A DNA stretch of 64,000 bases from positions 310,001-374,000 of the forward strand of contig CANLVH010000001.1 in the NCBI GenBank assembly GCA_947494545.1, read 5' to 3'. This DNA is from an uncultured Mesonia sp. (lineage in GTDB: Bacteria > Bacteroidota > Bacteroidia > Flavobacteriales > Flavobacteriaceae). The notes beneath the pieces are model-generated. The model did no database searches and had not been told where the DNA came from. It worked only from the letters and a program-made list of their open reading frames with translations. Of this stretch, positions 54,477 through 62,803 are shown piece by piece (the first letter of the stretch is position 1; every line of letters starts with the position of its first letter). The translations under genes were made by a program, and so were the position numbers.

Positions 54477-56915
54477 TTAAAGCTTAAAATAAAAAGTGAA
54501 TTTAAACGAAATATTATCTTCAAACTTAGGTAAATGGTAAGCGCCGTAACGGTAGGCAAAGCTTAAACCAAATCCGTAAAGTATTTTATTAATTTCAAAA
54601 CCGGATTCTGAATAGCCGTGGTCTAAGGTGTTAAAATTGAGTCCGTAATGCTTGTCTATATTACGCATATTACCAATGGCGTGTCTGGTAATAAGTACAA
54701 TTTGCGGTTTGCTGTATTTACCAAAATCAAATTCTCTAAAGAAATGTTTAACCTGTAAACTTGCTAAGCGGTCACTAAAAAACTCGCTAAAAAACATAGT
54801 TTCAAAAGTACGCCTACCCGCAACCGAAAATCTATTTAAAATCGTTTCTTTATTTGGGTTGTTGGGAAAAGCGTGAAAACTATGCGTAAGTGGCACGTCT
54901 CCGGTAACATAATCTCCTTCTAAAATAAATTCTGTATTGTTTTGCGTGATGCGATTTATGGTATAATTTATTTTAGCGCCCAGTTTAGTAAAGTTATAAT
55001 CACCGCCTAAAATATTACTGAAAGCTTGGGTGGCTTGAAAAGATATTTTTGGGTAACCAACTTCTAATTCTATGGTTTTGTCGGGAGCTTTTAAATAGGT
55101 GCTAAAAGGTGACCATCTTAACGATGCAGTAGCTTCTGTAAGCGTATAATCTTTGTAAAATTTGCCTTCGTGCTCGTAGCGGTACGAGCCGGTTTGGGTA
55201 ATATCGCTTTTAGAAAGTTCCCACTCGCTCAATAAATTGGGCGTAAAACGGTGCTGCAAGCTCGCGCGCCATTTTTTGTATTTATAATAGAAATTTATAT
55301 TTACCAAACGCGGTTCAAATAACGAATATACGCGGGCATCGGTAAGATAAAAATAAGAGCCAACCTCGTTTACATCGTCTGTATAATTTAAGTTTAACCA
55401 GGTGTTTTTTTCTTCGTTTAATCTAATTCCGCCGCCAAGGCTATACTTAATTTCGGCATCCTTAAAGCCGTAAACGCCGTAACCTTGTAATCTGAACTTT
55501 TCGGAAAGCTTAGCGTTTGTTTTTCCGCCAAAGCCTAAACGCAAACCTTCATAGTTATTCACTTTTATAAGGGTGCGCAGATCTACATCAAAAAAACCAA
55601 TAGGGAAGTAGCCAATATTAAAGTTTTGAATAATGTCTATTTTTCTGGCAATATTCTCTTTTTTTATGATGCTATCAACTTTTTTAAAAGTAGCTCTATC
55701 TCTTGCGGTAAAAGGCAAGCTTCTGTTTTCTTGCCAATAATCTGCCGATTTTTTAGCAGCATTTGGTACTATAGAAACAGCACTTTTATTTTTAGGAATG
55801 TCTAATTCTGGATTAAATTGTATGTTTTGATTAGTGCTAACCGATTGTAAAAAAAGGTTTTGAGCGGCGTTTTTTCTTTCCGGAAGGCTTCCTAAGGAAA
55901 TATTTCCGCCAAAAATCGAAACTTTTTTACCACTTGTGCCGGGTTTTAGGGTGAGCGTATTTTTTACGGGAAACCAAATATCTTCTTCCGGGAAGTATTT
56001 AAAATCTTGTTGAGCTTTAATATCTACTTCTCCAACCAATTGCCCCACGGCTTTTTGCAAACCAAAATTTAAGGTATCTATATATAAAACGCCTTCTAAA
56101 CCGGCAACTGCTTTTTGTCGCTTTGGCTGAAAATAAACCAAATAAGCCGGACGCTTGGTTTGGGTGGTGTCTAAAATTTTGTAGCGGTAATTTCTAAACG
56201 AACTCTTAGTTAAGGGGCCGGCGTAATCTGTGCCAAAAACCGTATAATCTTTCTCGTACCAAGATTCTGACTGTATTTTTAAGCTCAGCAACTCATACAC
56301 CGGACTTTCAAAACCTGCCGTTCTAGTTGCTTTTATTGTTTTTTTTAATCCTTTTTTTTGATTGAATTCATAAACACTCACTTGCTCTGATAAGTAGGAG
56401 CGGCCTTGGTTAAAAATGGTTTGTACTTCTCTATTTGTCGTATCTACTTGCACGTTAAGCACGCTATCTTCGTCGTCTATAATAGTTTTGCTGTAATTTT
56501 TATAACTATAGGTATCAAATTTTTCTCGACTGTTGTTTTGGGGTTTTCTGGCAATAACTTTTGCAATAATTTCTTCGGCAAGTTTTCTTGTGGGACTAAT
56601 TACAATATCTTGCAAGGCTTCTCGTTTTGGCGTTAAACCTACCAATAGCTCTGATTTACCTTTTATGCTAAGGGTTTTGTTTTGAAAACCAAGATAACTT
56701 ATAATTATCTCAGAAACGGTATCTGCTACTTTTAGTGTAAATGTGCCATCAACATTGGTAAGGCTTGGCGTAAGCGAATGTTGTGTATAGACATTTGCAT
56801 ACGGAAGCGGTTTTTGCGTGTTGGCGTTTAGTACCTTTCCGCTAATTTGCCGGTGTTGACTTACCATAAATAATGGCAGTAGAAACAAACATATTCCGAT
56901 AAGGAAACGCAGCAT
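54477..56915 (-). CDS. DUF5686 outer-membrane protein with carboxypeptidase-like regulatory domain
   Basis: 812 residues. Signal peptide, then a carboxypeptidase-like beta-sandwich at about 22-100 (ISGKVLNANTQKPLPYANVYTQ and TNVDGTFTLKV). A DUF5686 region follows, and then a large C-terminal barrel with many strands ending SFKFTFYFKL. This arrangement is common in Bacteroidota outer-membrane proteins of unknown function. It ends on an aromatic/leucine strand typical of assembled barrels. Confidence 0.88.
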   Translation of the reverse strand: MLRFLIGICLFLLPLFMVSQHRQISGKVLNANTQKPLPYANVYTQHSLTPSLTNVDGTFTLKVADTVSEIIISYLGFQNKTLSIKGKSELLVGLTPKREALQDIVISPTRKLAEEIIAKVIARKPQNNSREKFDTYSYKNYSKTIIDDEDSVLNVQVDTTNREVQTIFNQGRSYLSEQVSVYEFNQKKGLKKTIKATRTAGFESPVYELLSLKIQSESWYEKDYTVFGTDYAGPLTKSSFRNYRYKILDTTQTKRPAYLVYFQPKRQKAVAGLEGVLYIDTLNFGLQKAVGQLVGEVDIKAQQDFKYFPEEDIWFPVKNTLTLKPGTSGKKVSIFGGNISLGSLPERKNAAQNLFLQSVSTNQNIQFNPELDIPKNKSAVSIVPNAAKKSADYWQENRSLPFTARDRATFKKVDSIIKKENIARKIDIIQNFNIGYFPIGFFDVDLRTLIKVNNYEGLRLGFGGKTNAKLSEKFRLQGYGVYGFKDAEIKYSLGGGIRLNEEKNTWLNLNYTDDVNEVGSYFYLTDARVYSLFEPRLVNINFYYKYKKWRASLQHRFTPNLLSEWELSKSDITQTGSYRYEHEGKFYKDYTLTEATASLRWSPFSTYLKAPDKTIELEVGYPKISFQATQAFSNILGGDYNFTKLGAKINYTINRITQNNTEFILEGDYVTGDVPLTHSFHAFPNNPNKETILNRFSVAGRRTFETMFFSEFFSDRLASLQVKHFFREFDFGKYSKPQIVLITRHAIGNMRNIDKHYGLNFNTLDHGYSESGFEINKILYGFGLSFAYRYGAYHLPKFEDNISFKFTFYFKL

Positions 56916-56942
56916 TTATTTATTTTTTAAGTTATCGAAAAA

Positions 56943-56971
56943 TATAAAAAAAAGCGACACTAAGGTCGCTT
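56943..56971 (-). terminator. Terminator after frr
   Basis: On the minus strand AAGCGAC pairs with GTCGCTT around a six-base loop, followed by a run of Ts; it lies about 28 bases past the frr stop. Confidence 0.8.
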
Positions 56972-56998
56972 AAAGTCTTAAATTAGGAATAAAGCTAA

Positions 56999-57550
56999 TT
57001 AAACCGTCATAATCTCTTTTTCTTTATTTTCTAAAATGCTATCTATTTTTTTGATGTACTTATCGGTAAGTTCTTGTACTTCATTTTCTGCGCTTCGCAA
57101 TTCGTCTTCAGAAATATCTAATTTCTTAAGATCGTTGTTGGCGACTTTTCTATCGTTTCTAACGCCAATCTTAGCATCTTCGCCAACGGCTTTTGCTTGT
57201 TTGGCCAATTCTTTTCTGCGTTCTTCGGTAAGTGGTGGTACGCTAATAATTACCATATCGCCATTGTTGGAAGGGTTAAAACCTAAATTGGCTATTTGAA
57301 TACCTTTTTCAATTTCTTGAATCATAGATTTTTCAAAAGGAGTAACCGTAATGGTTCTTGCATCCGGAGCGTGTACGTTACCAACTTGATTTAGCGGCGT
57401 TTGTGAGCCGTAATAATCTACCATTACGCTGCTAAGCATTGTAGGACTGGCTTTGCCGGCACGTATATTAAGCAATTGTTTTTCTAAATGCTTAATAGCC
57501 ATTTGCATAGATTCTTCTGTGCTTTCTATAATAAAACTAACATCTTCCAT
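56999..57550 (-). CDS. frr: Ribosome recycling factor
   Basis: 183 residues, the normal length. Family blocks: LLNIRAGKASPTML, YYGSQTPLNQVGNVHAPDART, and TEERRKELAKQAKAVGEDAKIGVRNDRK. It releases ribosomes after termination, acting with EF-G. It follows pyrH by 38 bases, the same gene order as in many bacteria. Confidence 0.97.
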   Translation of the reverse strand: MEDVSFIIESTEESMQMAIKHLEKQLLNIRAGKASPTMLSSVMVDYYGSQTPLNQVGNVHAPDARTITVTPFEKSMIQEIEKGIQIANLGFNPSNNGDMVIISVPPLTEERRKELAKQAKAVGEDAKIGVRNDRKVANNDLKKLDISEDELRSAENEVQELTDKYIKKIDSILENKEKEIMTV

Positions 57551-57588
57551 TTGTGAATTATTTTTGGTCTTTTTTGTTAAAATTGGGT

Positions 57589-58296
57589 TTATAGATTTAC
57601 TTTGGTGCCAACATTCTCTCCCGAAACTACCTTTAGTAAATTCCCGGGTTTATTCATATCAAAAACTATAATTGGCAATTCATTTTCTTGGCTTAAGGTA
57701 AAAGCGGTGGTATCCATAACTTTTAAACCTTTTCGCAATACATCGTCAAAAGTGATAAAATCAAATTTGGTTGCTTCGCGATTTTTTTCCGGGTCTGAAG
57801 TGTAAATACCATCTACCCGCGTTCCTTTTAAAATAACATCGGCATTAATTTCTATAGCGCGTAAAACCGCTGCTGAATCTGTCGTAAAATAAGGATTTCC
57901 TGTGCCACCACCAAATATTACTACCCGGCCTTTATCTAAATGCCGCATAGCTTTACGCCGAATAAATGGTTCTGCTACTTCGTTTATTTTTACGGCAGAT
58001 TGCAATCTTGTTGGTACATCTGCATCTTCGCAAGCGCTTTGTAAAGCCAAACCATTTATTACGGTGGCCAGCATACCCATATGGTCTGCTTGCACACGAT
58101 CCATACCTTTACTGGCACCGGCTACGCCTCTAAAAATATTTCCACCGCCAATTACTATGGCAACTTCAATACCTTTATCGGTTACGCTCTTAATTTCTTG
58201 GGCATAATCTGCCAAGCGTTCCGGGTCAATTCCGTACTGGCGTTTTCCCATTAAAGCTTCGCCGGAGAGTTTTAAAAGAATTCGTTTATATTGCAT
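57589..58296 (-). CDS. pyrH: UMP kinase
   Basis: 235 residues from ATG 58296. An upstream ATG at 58356 in frame is rejected: it would lie within the promoter and terminator region, and the family starts at [14 protein letters not shown]. Also visible are [35 protein letters not shown] and [11 protein letters not shown]. It phosphorylates UMP to UDP. Own promoter at 58318-58345. Confidence 0.96.
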   Translation of the reverse strand: MQYKRILLKLSGEALMGKRQYGIDPERLADYAQEIKSVTDKGIEVAIVIGGGNIFRGVAGASKGMDRVQADHMGMLATVINGLALQSACEDADVPTRLQSAVKINEVAEPFIRRKAMRHLDKGRVVIFGGGTGNPYFTTDSAAVLRAIEINADVILKGTRVDGIYTSDPEKNREATKFDFITFDDVLRKGLKVMDTTAFTLSQENELPIIVFDMNKPGNLLKVVSGENVGTKVNL

Positions 58297-58317
58297 AGGT
58301 TGTGTTGATAAGTTTTG

Positions 58318-58345
58318 CAAATATAGTGATAATCTTTTTGCGCAA
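58318..58345 (-). promoter_or_regulatory. Promoter of pyrH-frr
   Basis: On the minus strand TTG (58343-58345), a 17-base spacer, then TATATTTG (58318-58325). It sits between the tsf terminator and the pyrH ATG, and fixes the start choice. Confidence 0.6.
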
Positions 58346-58357
58346 AAGCATTGCATA

Positions 58358-58395
58358 AAAAAACCACTTTATCAAGATAGATAAAGTGGTTTTTT
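58358..58395. terminator. Terminator between tsf and pyrH
   Basis: AAAAAACCACTTTATC and GATAAAGTGGTTTTTT form a 16-pair perfect stem with an AAGATA loop. Confidence 0.92.
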
Positions 58396-58415
58396 CTAGA
58401 ATTTTAATAAAAATT

Positions 58416-59240
58416 TTAGCCTAAAGCTACACGCTCAAAGCCTATAACTTTTACGTCTTTTCCTAAAGATTGTACGTGTTCTTGCACGGTAGTTTTACTG
58501 TCTTTAATAGATACTTGGTTTACCAAAGTATTGTCTTTATAAAAACGTTTTATTTTACCTTGAGCAATTTTATCTAACATTTCTTCTGGTTTGCCTTCTT
58601 TACGCAACGTTTCTTTTGCTATTTCTATTTCTTTATCTACAACGTCTTGTGGTACGCCGTCTTCGTTTAAAGCAATAGGATTCATAGCAGCAGCTTGCAT
58701 AGAAACGTCTTTTGCAACATCTTCTGCACCATCAACCGCTTTAGACAAGCCGGTTAATACAGCAATTTTGTTACCGGCGTGAATGTAAGAACCCACAAAT
58801 GGAGCTTCTAAAGTTTTAAAAGCACCAATTTCTATTTTCTCACCAATAACTCCGGTTTGCTCGGTAAGTTTTTCTTCTACGCTAAGACCTTTAAAATCTG
58901 CGTTTAAGAATTCTTCTTTAGAATTGTAATCTAAAGCCAAGCCAGCAAAATCATTAGCCAATTGTATAAAGTCTTCATTTTTAGCAACAAAGTCTGTTTC
59001 GCAATTTAAAGAGATAATTACTCCGCGGGTTTTGTCATCGTTTACTTTTGCAATAGCAGCTCCTTCAGAAGATTCTCTGTCGGCGCGCTTAGCAGCAATT
59101 TTCTGACCTTTTTTACGAAGCACTTCAATTGCTTTATCATAATCACCATCTGCCTCTACAAGAGCTTTTTTACAGTCCATCATTCCGGCACCGGTGGTTT
59201 TTCTTAATTTATTTACTTCAGCAGCAGTTATCTTAGCCAT
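58416..59240 (-). CDS. tsf: Translation elongation factor Ts
   Basis: 274 residues. The N-terminal UBA-like domain carries the family signature TGAGMMDCKKAL at 15-26. The core domain includes CETDFVAKNEDF, and the C-terminal half has AAMNPIALN. It exchanges GDP for GTP on EF-Tu. It is second of the rpsB-tsf pair, with a terminator-like hairpin in the 81-base gap to rpsB. Confidence 0.97.
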   Translation of the reverse strand: MAKITAAEVNKLRKTTGAGMMDCKKALVEADGDYDKAIEVLRKKGQKIAAKRADRESSEGAAIAKVNDDKTRGVIISLNCETDFVAKNEDFIQLANDFAGLALDYNSKEEFLNADFKGLSVEEKLTEQTGVIGEKIEIGAFKTLEAPFVGSYIHAGNKIAVLTGLSKAVDGAEDVAKDVSMQAAAMNPIALNEDGVPQDVVDKEIEIAKETLRKEGKPEEMLDKIAQGKIKRFYKDNTLVNQVSIKDSKTTVQEHVQSLGKDVKVIGFERVALG

Positions 59241-59267
59241 ATTTTTTGTGTTTTATAGTTTGAAAAA

Positions 59268-59308
59268 ATAAGTCGTTTGTTAAAAACTTAGTTTACAAAA
59301 CGACTTAT
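59268..59308 (-). terminator. Terminator-like hairpin between rpsB and tsf
   Basis: ATAAGTCGTTTGT and ACAAAACGACTTAT pair with one bulged base. On the minus strand it is followed by six Ts. It may attenuate transcription from rpsB into tsf or stabilise the rpsB 3' end. Confidence 0.65.
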
Positions 59309-59321
59309 CCCATAAAAGATT

Positions 59322-60227
59322 TTATTTTTTGTCTTCTTTTTTGTCTGACAAAGCTTTGTCTAAGGTTTCTTGTTTAGACTCTAATTTTACGTCTTCTTTA
59401 GCCTCTTTCATTGCTTTTTTGTCTTCTTTATCTGTAGAAGGCACTTCTGCTTTTGGCTGTTTTGCTTTGGCAGCTTTTTTAGTAGCTTCTTCTTTTTTTG
59501 CAGCTTCTTTCTTTTCTTTCTTCGCTTCTTTTTCTGCTTTGCGGTCAGATAAACCGTCTACAATAGCATCAGAAACATAAGAAACCACTTTTTTGATAGA
59601 TTTTGAAGCATCATCGTTTGCTGGAATGGCATATTCTACCTCTCGCGGATCTGAGTTGGTATCTACCATTGCAAAAATAGGAATGTTTAATTTCTGTGCT
59701 TCCTTAATCGCAATATGCTCGCGGGTAATATCTACGACAAAAAGTGCGCCCGGTAAACGGGTCATATCTGTAATAGAGCCTAACTGCTTTTCTAATTTTG
59801 CGCGCAAGCGGCTTACTTGCAAACGCTCTTTTTTAGAAAGAGAATTAAAGGTGCCGTCTTTTTTCATACGGTCTATAGAAGCCATTTTTTTAACCGCTTT
59901 TCTAATGGTTACAAAGTTGGTTAACATACCACCTGGCCAACGCTCGGTAATGTAAGGCATGTTTGCTTTTTCTGCTTCTTCAGCAACAATTTCTTTTGCT
60001 TGTTTTTTGGTAGCAACAAATAAGATTTTTCTACCACTAGCTGCTATTTTGCTAAGCGCGTCTCCGGCTTCTTGCATTTTTGCAGCACTTTTGTATAGGT
60101 TTATGATGTGAATCCCGTTACGCTCCATATAGATATAAGGTGCCATATTCGGGTTCCATCTTCTGGTAAGGTGACCAAAGTGTACACCTGCGTCCAGTAA
60201 GTCTTTTACTTCTATGTTTTTTGCCAT
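59322..60227 (-). CDS. rpsB: 30S ribosomal protein S2
   Basis: 301 residues. The S2 core of about 230 residues is clear: [35 protein letters not shown] and [25 protein letters not shown]-terminal tail of about 65 residues is made of Lys, Glu and Ala repeats ([21 protein letters not shown] and similar). The tail is longer than in E. coli S2 and looks disordered. It lies 177 bases after rpsI in the ribosomal cluster. Confidence 0.97.
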   Translation of the reverse strand: MAKNIEVKDLLDAGVHFGHLTRRWNPNMAPYIYMERNGIHIINLYKSAAKMQEAGDALSKIAASGRKILFVATKKQAKEIVAEEAEKANMPYITERWPGGMLTNFVTIRKAVKKMASIDRMKKDGTFNSLSKKERLQVSRLRAKLEKQLGSITDMTRLPGALFVVDITREHIAIKEAQKLNIPIFAMVDTNSDPREVEYAIPANDDASKSIKKVVSYVSDAIVDGLSDRKAEKEAKKEKKEAAKKEEATKKAAKAKQPKAEVPSTDKEDKKAMKEAKEDVKLESKQETLDKALSDKKEDKK

Positions 60228-60404
60228 TTTTGTAATAGTTTACGTTCTGTTGAGATAGCAATAGATAAGTGGCTTACGCTATTTTGGTAACGGCCTCACC
60301 TATTTAGATGCTAAACTAACTCCCAAACCTTGCCTTTGGGATAACAACAAAATTTATAATTAAATTTGAATACTTTTTGAAAAGCAAAAGCCTTCCAAAA
60401 CCAA

Positions 60405-60791
60405 TTAACGTTTTGAGAATTGGAATTTTTTACGGGCTTTCTTCTGACCGAATTTCTTACGCTCTACCATTCTTGGGTCACGTGTTAATAAACCTTCCGG
60501 TTTTAAAATGCCACGGTTTTCTGCATCTAGCTCACACATTGCTCTAGATAAAGCTAAACGTATTGCTTCTGCTTGCCCGGTAATTCCACCGCCAAAAACG
60601 TTTACCGAAACATCAAAGTTCTCTTCGTTACCGGTTAACATTAATGCTTGGTTCACTTTGTACTGAAGTGTACCGGTGGTAAAATAATCTTTTAGGTCTT
60701 TGGTGTTTACGGTAATGTTTCCTTTACCTTCCGATAAGTAAACACGCGCAACAGCAGTTTTTCTACGACCTATTTTGTGAATTGTCTCCAT
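60405..60791 (-). CDS. rpsI: 30S ribosomal protein S9
   Basis: 128 residues. It starts HKIGRRKTAVARVYL and has VNVFGGGITGQAEAIRLALSRA and the universal C-terminal basic tail QKKARKKFQFSKR that reaches the P-site tRNA. It directly abuts rplM (no intergenic bases) in the usual rplM-rpsI order. Confidence 0.98.
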   Translation of the reverse strand: METIHKIGRRKTAVARVYLSEGKGNITVNTKDLKDYFTTGTLQYKVNQALMLTGNEENFDVSVNVFGGGITGQAEAIRLALSRAMCELDAENRGILKPEGLLTRDPRMVERKKFGQKKARKKFQFSKR

Positions 60792-61247
60792 TTACACCAG
60801 TTCGTTTAAATTAATACTTTTTGGTTTTTGCGCATCATATTTGTGCTCTCCGCCTACAAAAACCTTTAAATTGTTAAAAAGTGCCGATCCTAATTTATTT
60901 TTAGGTAGCATTCCTTTAACCGCTTTCTCCACAACTCTTGTTGGATCTTTGTCAAATAATTCTTGCGCGGTTAAACGTCTTTGTCCCCCTGGGTAATTGG
61001 TGTAACGAATATATTCTTTCGCTTCCCATTTTTTACCGGTTAAGTTGACTTTCTCTGCGTTAATGATTATTACATTGTCGCCGCAGTCAACGTGTGGGGT
61101 GAAATTTGGCTTGTGCTTTCCTCTAATATACTTTGCAGCAATAGAAGCAAGGCGACCAAGCGATTGTCCGTCAGCATCCATAACAACCCACTCTTTATTT
61201 ACAGTTTGGTTGTTGGCAGATACTGTTTTGTAACTTAATGTGTCCAC
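60792..61247 (-). CDS. rplM: 50S ribosomal protein L13
   Basis: 151 residues. Family blocks: WVVMDADGQSLGRLASIAAKYIRGKHKPNFTPH and KAVKGMLPKNKLGSALFNNLKVFVGGEH. It is an early-assembly protein of the large subunit and is first of the rplM-rpsI-rpsB-tsf cluster. A well-formed promoter lies 61 bases upstream. Confidence 0.98.
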   Translation of the reverse strand: MDTLSYKTVSANNQTVNKEWVVMDADGQSLGRLASIAAKYIRGKHKPNFTPHVDCGDNVIIINAEKVNLTGKKWEAKEYIRYTNYPGGQRRLTAQELFDKDPTRVVEKAVKGMLPKNKLGSALFNNLKVFVGGEHKYDAQKPKSINLNELV

Positions 61248-61307
61248 ACTAACTTTTTTTAATAATTAAACATTCCTTGCCCTTTCCCAATTTAGGGAAA
61301 CGGGGTG

Positions 61308-61337
61308 CAAAAATACAATTATAAATTTATTTAGCAA
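61308..61337 (-). promoter_or_regulatory. Promoter of the rplM-rpsI-rpsB-tsf cluster
   Basis: On the minus strand TTG (61335-61337), exactly 19 bases, then TATTTTTG (61308-61315): a full match to the Bacteroidota -33 TTG / -7 TAnnTTTG pattern. The leader to rplM is about 60 bases and is C-rich near 61279 (CCCTTTCCC). Confidence 0.8.
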
Positions 61338-61439
61338 GAAGCCTAAGCTATTATTTTAAAATAGCCACTCAGTTACAAGTAGTTGAATGTTAAATGCTTT
61401 GTGTTATTAGCTTTATGCTATAGGCTGTAAGCGACATAA

Positions 61440-61870
61440 AAATTGTATAGTGGATACTGTATATTGAAGCATTTTAAAAAGTTTAAGTGAAAACCCACTA
61501 ATCTCCAATTAACCAGTTAACGAATTACCATTACACGATTTTACGAACCATGAATCATGACAAAAAAGAACCACGATTAAAAATTGTATAGTGTATATTG
61601 AATAATGTATAGTGAAGCATTTCAAAAAGTTTAAGCAAAAACCCAACTAATCCCAAATTAACCAATTAACAAATCACCACTACACGAATAAACGATTATA
61701 CGTGCTACGAACCACGACATAAAAGAACCACGATTAAAAAACGTATATTGTATATTGTCTCTTTATAAAATTATCCGAATTAATTAATTCCTAAAACCTA
61801 CCACCTAATCCCTAATTAACAAATCACGACAAAAAAGAAGCGAAAAACGATAAACAAAAAACGCACAACG
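61440..61870. repeat. Degenerate tandem repeat, about 150-base unit
   Basis: Two clear copies (61440-61580 and 61581-61739) each begin AAATTGTATAGTG and run through AAAAAGTTTAAG, AACCCA-CTAATC, TTAACCA-TTAAC and TACACGA, ending GAACCACGATTAA. A third partial copy (61740-61870) starts with a TGTATATTG word and has CGACAAAAAAGAAG. Words recur in reverse orientation in 44656-45471. Confidence 0.7.
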
Positions 61871-61878
61871 CTCAACGC

Positions 61879-62511
61879 TTACCGCAAAAACCCCATGCTT
61901 TTTACTTCTTTCTGAATTTCTGCAATATCTTCGGGGATGTTGTTTTCTACGATTAACCAATTTACGTCTAAGCCGTGGTTAATGGCGGTTTTCATAAGTA
62001 CATGTTGGCTTGCAATTGCCTTTCCTAATTCCGGCAAAGTTTCTTCAAACTCTAAAAGTATGTCTTCGTGCATTTTTTGTAACAAAACCAAAATCTTAAA
62101 CGAACGCGCCACTACATAAACACAAAATTTTTGTGCGTGCATCGGATGGGTTTCCTCAAACAATTCTTCGGCGTTTTTTATTACTGTAGTAAGCATAAGT
62201 ATGTTTAAAGAAATTTCTCCAAATTTATCTTTGGTAGTACGTACGTGTGCGCTTATGTCTCCACTTAAAAAACTGGTAAGTACTTTTAGTTGGTTTAGTG
62301 ATTTCGCCTCTTTTGCGATGCTGCGACTCTGCTTTTTTACGTGTTCCTCTAGCTCTTGTCGTCTTTCTTCCACATTTTTATCGTCTAAAAGCTCAAAATA
62401 CAATTGGTCTACTAATTTTTTATCTTTTTTGAGTAAACGCAATAGCAATTTGTCTTTTTCCTTTTCGGATAAGTGCAATACTGCTTCTTTAAACTCTTTA
62501 CTGAATTTCAT
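61879..62511 (-). CDS. Helical cytoplasmic protein of unknown function
   Basis: 210 residues, no signal or membrane segment. N-terminal KFSKEFKEAVLHLSEKEKDKLLLRLLKKDKKL resembles a widespread flavobacterial family with a charged helical start. The middle is helical (VIKNAEELFEETHPMHAQKFC) and the C-terminus has IPEDIAEIQKEVKSMGFL. I recall relatives labelled as a dUTP hydrolase, but I see no dUTPase motif here, so no function is assigned. Confidence 0.75.
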   Translation of the reverse strand: MKFSKEFKEAVLHLSEKEKDKLLLRLLKKDKKLVDQLYFELLDDKNVEERRQELEEHVKKQSRSIAKEAKSLNQLKVLTSFLSGDISAHVRTTKDKFGEISLNILMLTTVIKNAEELFEETHPMHAQKFCVYVVARSFKILVLLQKMHEDILLEFEETLPELGKAIASQHVLMKTAINHGLDVNWLIVENNIPEDIAEIQKEVKSMGFLR

Positions 62512-62541
62512 AATCGTTTTAATTTTGTGAACCTAAAATAG

Positions 62542-62733
62542 TTATTCCCCGCCCGTTCTTTTCCCTAAAAAAAACGTTAGCGTGGCAAAACCCAAGAAAA
62601 CAATAATTTTTCCGAATAAATAAGCATGGCCATAGGTGGTTAATTGTTCTAAACCTTCCGTAAAGATAAAGACAATATTTACCAGCAAAGCAATAGCAAT
62701 TAACAAACAAGCAAAAAATATAATTTTTTTCAT
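62542..62733 (-). CDS. Small two-helix membrane protein
   Basis: 63 residues with helices at about 4-26 and 39-57, separated by TEGLEQLTTYGHAYLFGK and ending KRTGGE. A shifted minus-strand frame over the same bases also opens but lacks this clean pattern. Function unknown. It lies 30 bases upstream of the helical unknown gene, likely co-transcribed. Confidence 0.65.
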   Translation of the reverse strand: MKKIIFFACLLIAIALLVNIVFIFTEGLEQLTTYGHAYLFGKIIVFLGFATLTFFLGKRTGGE

Positions 62734-62734
62734 T

Positions 62735-62803
62735 ACAATTATTTCCTAAAACCTAACACCTAAATCCTAATGCCTACCACCTAATACCTACTACTTAAAA
62801 CGC
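62735..62803 (-). repeat. C-poor word tract after polA
   Basis: On the minus strand, right after the polA stop, repeats of TTAGG, GTAGG and TTAGGTGTTAGG words form a nearly C-free run, in the same style as 11905-11980 and 42757-42800. Confidence 0.55.

Larger units (their letters stand above)
61248..61878. other. Intergenic region with the rplM promoter and repeat tracts
   Basis: 631 bases. The first 90 are the rplM leader and promoter. From about 61370 on are degenerate repeats, described separately. No gene recognised. Confidence 0.65.

Noticed and set aside
58297..58356. Longer start for pyrH (ATG at 58356)
   Set aside because: The extension covers a promoter and touches the tsf terminator; UMP kinases start at the later Met.
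60228..60404. Structured autoregulatory leader of rpsB
   Set aside because: A short CCCAAA/TTTGGG stem is present, but nothing matching a known ribosomal leader could be supported by eye.
61440..61740. Possible CRISPR array
   Set aside because: The repeats are about 150 bases, degenerate and contiguous, without constant short repeats and unique spacers; no cas gene is near.
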